A stretch of DNA of 6,425 bases from QHWK01 sp035315685 (lineage in GTDB: Bacteria > Acidobacteriota > Vicinamibacteria > Vicinamibacterales > CAVVIG01), in contig DATFXR010000107.1 in the NCBI GenBank assembly GCA_035315685.1, forward strand, positions 1 to 6,425, given 5' to 3'. Within the stretch, counting starts at the first letter, position 1. Each line of letters opens with the position of its first letter. Position numbers and translations under genes: made by a program. Below, one piece after another: positions 6,171 through 6,425 of the stretch. The notes below the pieces were generated by a model. The model was not told where the DNA came from. It was given only the letters and a program-made list of their open reading frames with translations, and did not search any database.

Positions 6171-6425
6171 TTATCCCAGCGAGAAGGTGCCCGTCGAATC
6201 GCCGAACTGATCGATGTCGGAGAGCCCGACCTTGTGCAGGACGTCGAGCATCACGTTGGCCATTGCGGTGCCGGCCGGCGCCCTCAGATGCACGTTGCCC
6301 GGCAACCGCCCGTTCGCGCCGCCGAGCACGATCAGCGGGCAGCGCTTGTGGTTGTGGATGTTGCCGTCTGCCATCGGCGAGCCGTAGACGATCAGGCTGC
6401 GATCGAGCAGCGACGCGTCGCCGTC
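6171..6425 (-). CDS. DUF1552-family protein, C-terminal 84 residues (5' part beyond the window)
   Basis: An open frame enters from the right edge and ends in TAA at 6171-6173. The visible residues include DRSLIVYGSPMADGNIHNH, then CPLIVLGGANGRLPGNVHL and a tail DIDQFGDSTGTFSL. This is the typical ending of DUF1552 proteins, whose fold recalls sulfatase/alkaline-phosphatase-like proteins (compare DUF1501) and which are usually exported with Tat leaders; the leader would lie outside the window. In Acidobacteriota and Planctomycetota, DUF1552 genes commonly sit next to a DUF1592/DUF1588 cytochrome-like gene, which I would expect upstream to the right. Their biochemical role is not established. 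The six-base gap to the ankyrin gene indicates one operon. Confidence 0.85.
   Translation of the reverse strand, partial: DGDASLLDRSLIVYGSPMADGNIHNHKRCPLIVLGGANGRLPGNVHLRAPAGTAMANVMLDVLHKVGLSDIDQFGDSTGTFSLG

Overview
The window is high-GC bacterial chromosomal DNA with strong third-position G/C bias. The gene types suggest an Acidobacteriota-like soil bacterium (Vicinamibacteria would fit) or another lineage rich in the same families: a DUF1552 protein followed by a secreted ankyrin protein, a secreted PHP-type metallohydrolase with a Gly/Arg-rich insert, and an exported MmgE/PrpD protein. This is inference from gene content; there is no rRNA or marker gene here.

Layout. (1) Positions 1-2273, minus strand: a CehA/McbA-like PHP-superfamily metallohydrolase with a signal peptide. 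Its 3' end runs off the left edge. (2) Positions 2274-2401: a divergent promoter region with one -10-like box facing each way and an 8-base direct repeat at 10-base spacing. (3) Positions 2402-2533, plus strand: a possible 43-residue signal-peptide ORF with a strong ribosome binding site. It overlaps the next start by ATGA. (4) Positions 2530-4041, plus strand: a complete MmgE/PrpD-family protein with a Tat-like leader. (5) Positions 4042-4361: a non-coding gap between convergent genes, filled by a three-copy repeat built on a 9-base unit (ACCGCAGAG), with two copies direct and one inverted. (6) Positions 4362-6164, minus strand: a complete secreted ankyrin-repeat protein. (7) Positions 6171-6425, minus strand: the C-terminal 84 residues of a DUF1552 protein, 6 bases upstream of the ankyrin gene and surely co-transcribed with it.

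How the genes may work together. Three of the four main proteins carry visible export signals, so the region is mainly about envelope or periplasmic functions. The metallohydrolase and the MmgE/PrpD lyase/isomerase share one divergent control region and could be co-regulated in breakdown of an organic substrate that the sequence does not identify. The DUF1552-ankyrin pair is a separate operon entering from the right. The repeat cluster separates the two units where they converge and may help end transcription. I see no CRISPR array, tRNA, rRNA, transposase or phage gene. The most unusual items are the three-copy repeat, the small coupled ORF, and the altered PHP motif beside the Gly/Arg insert.
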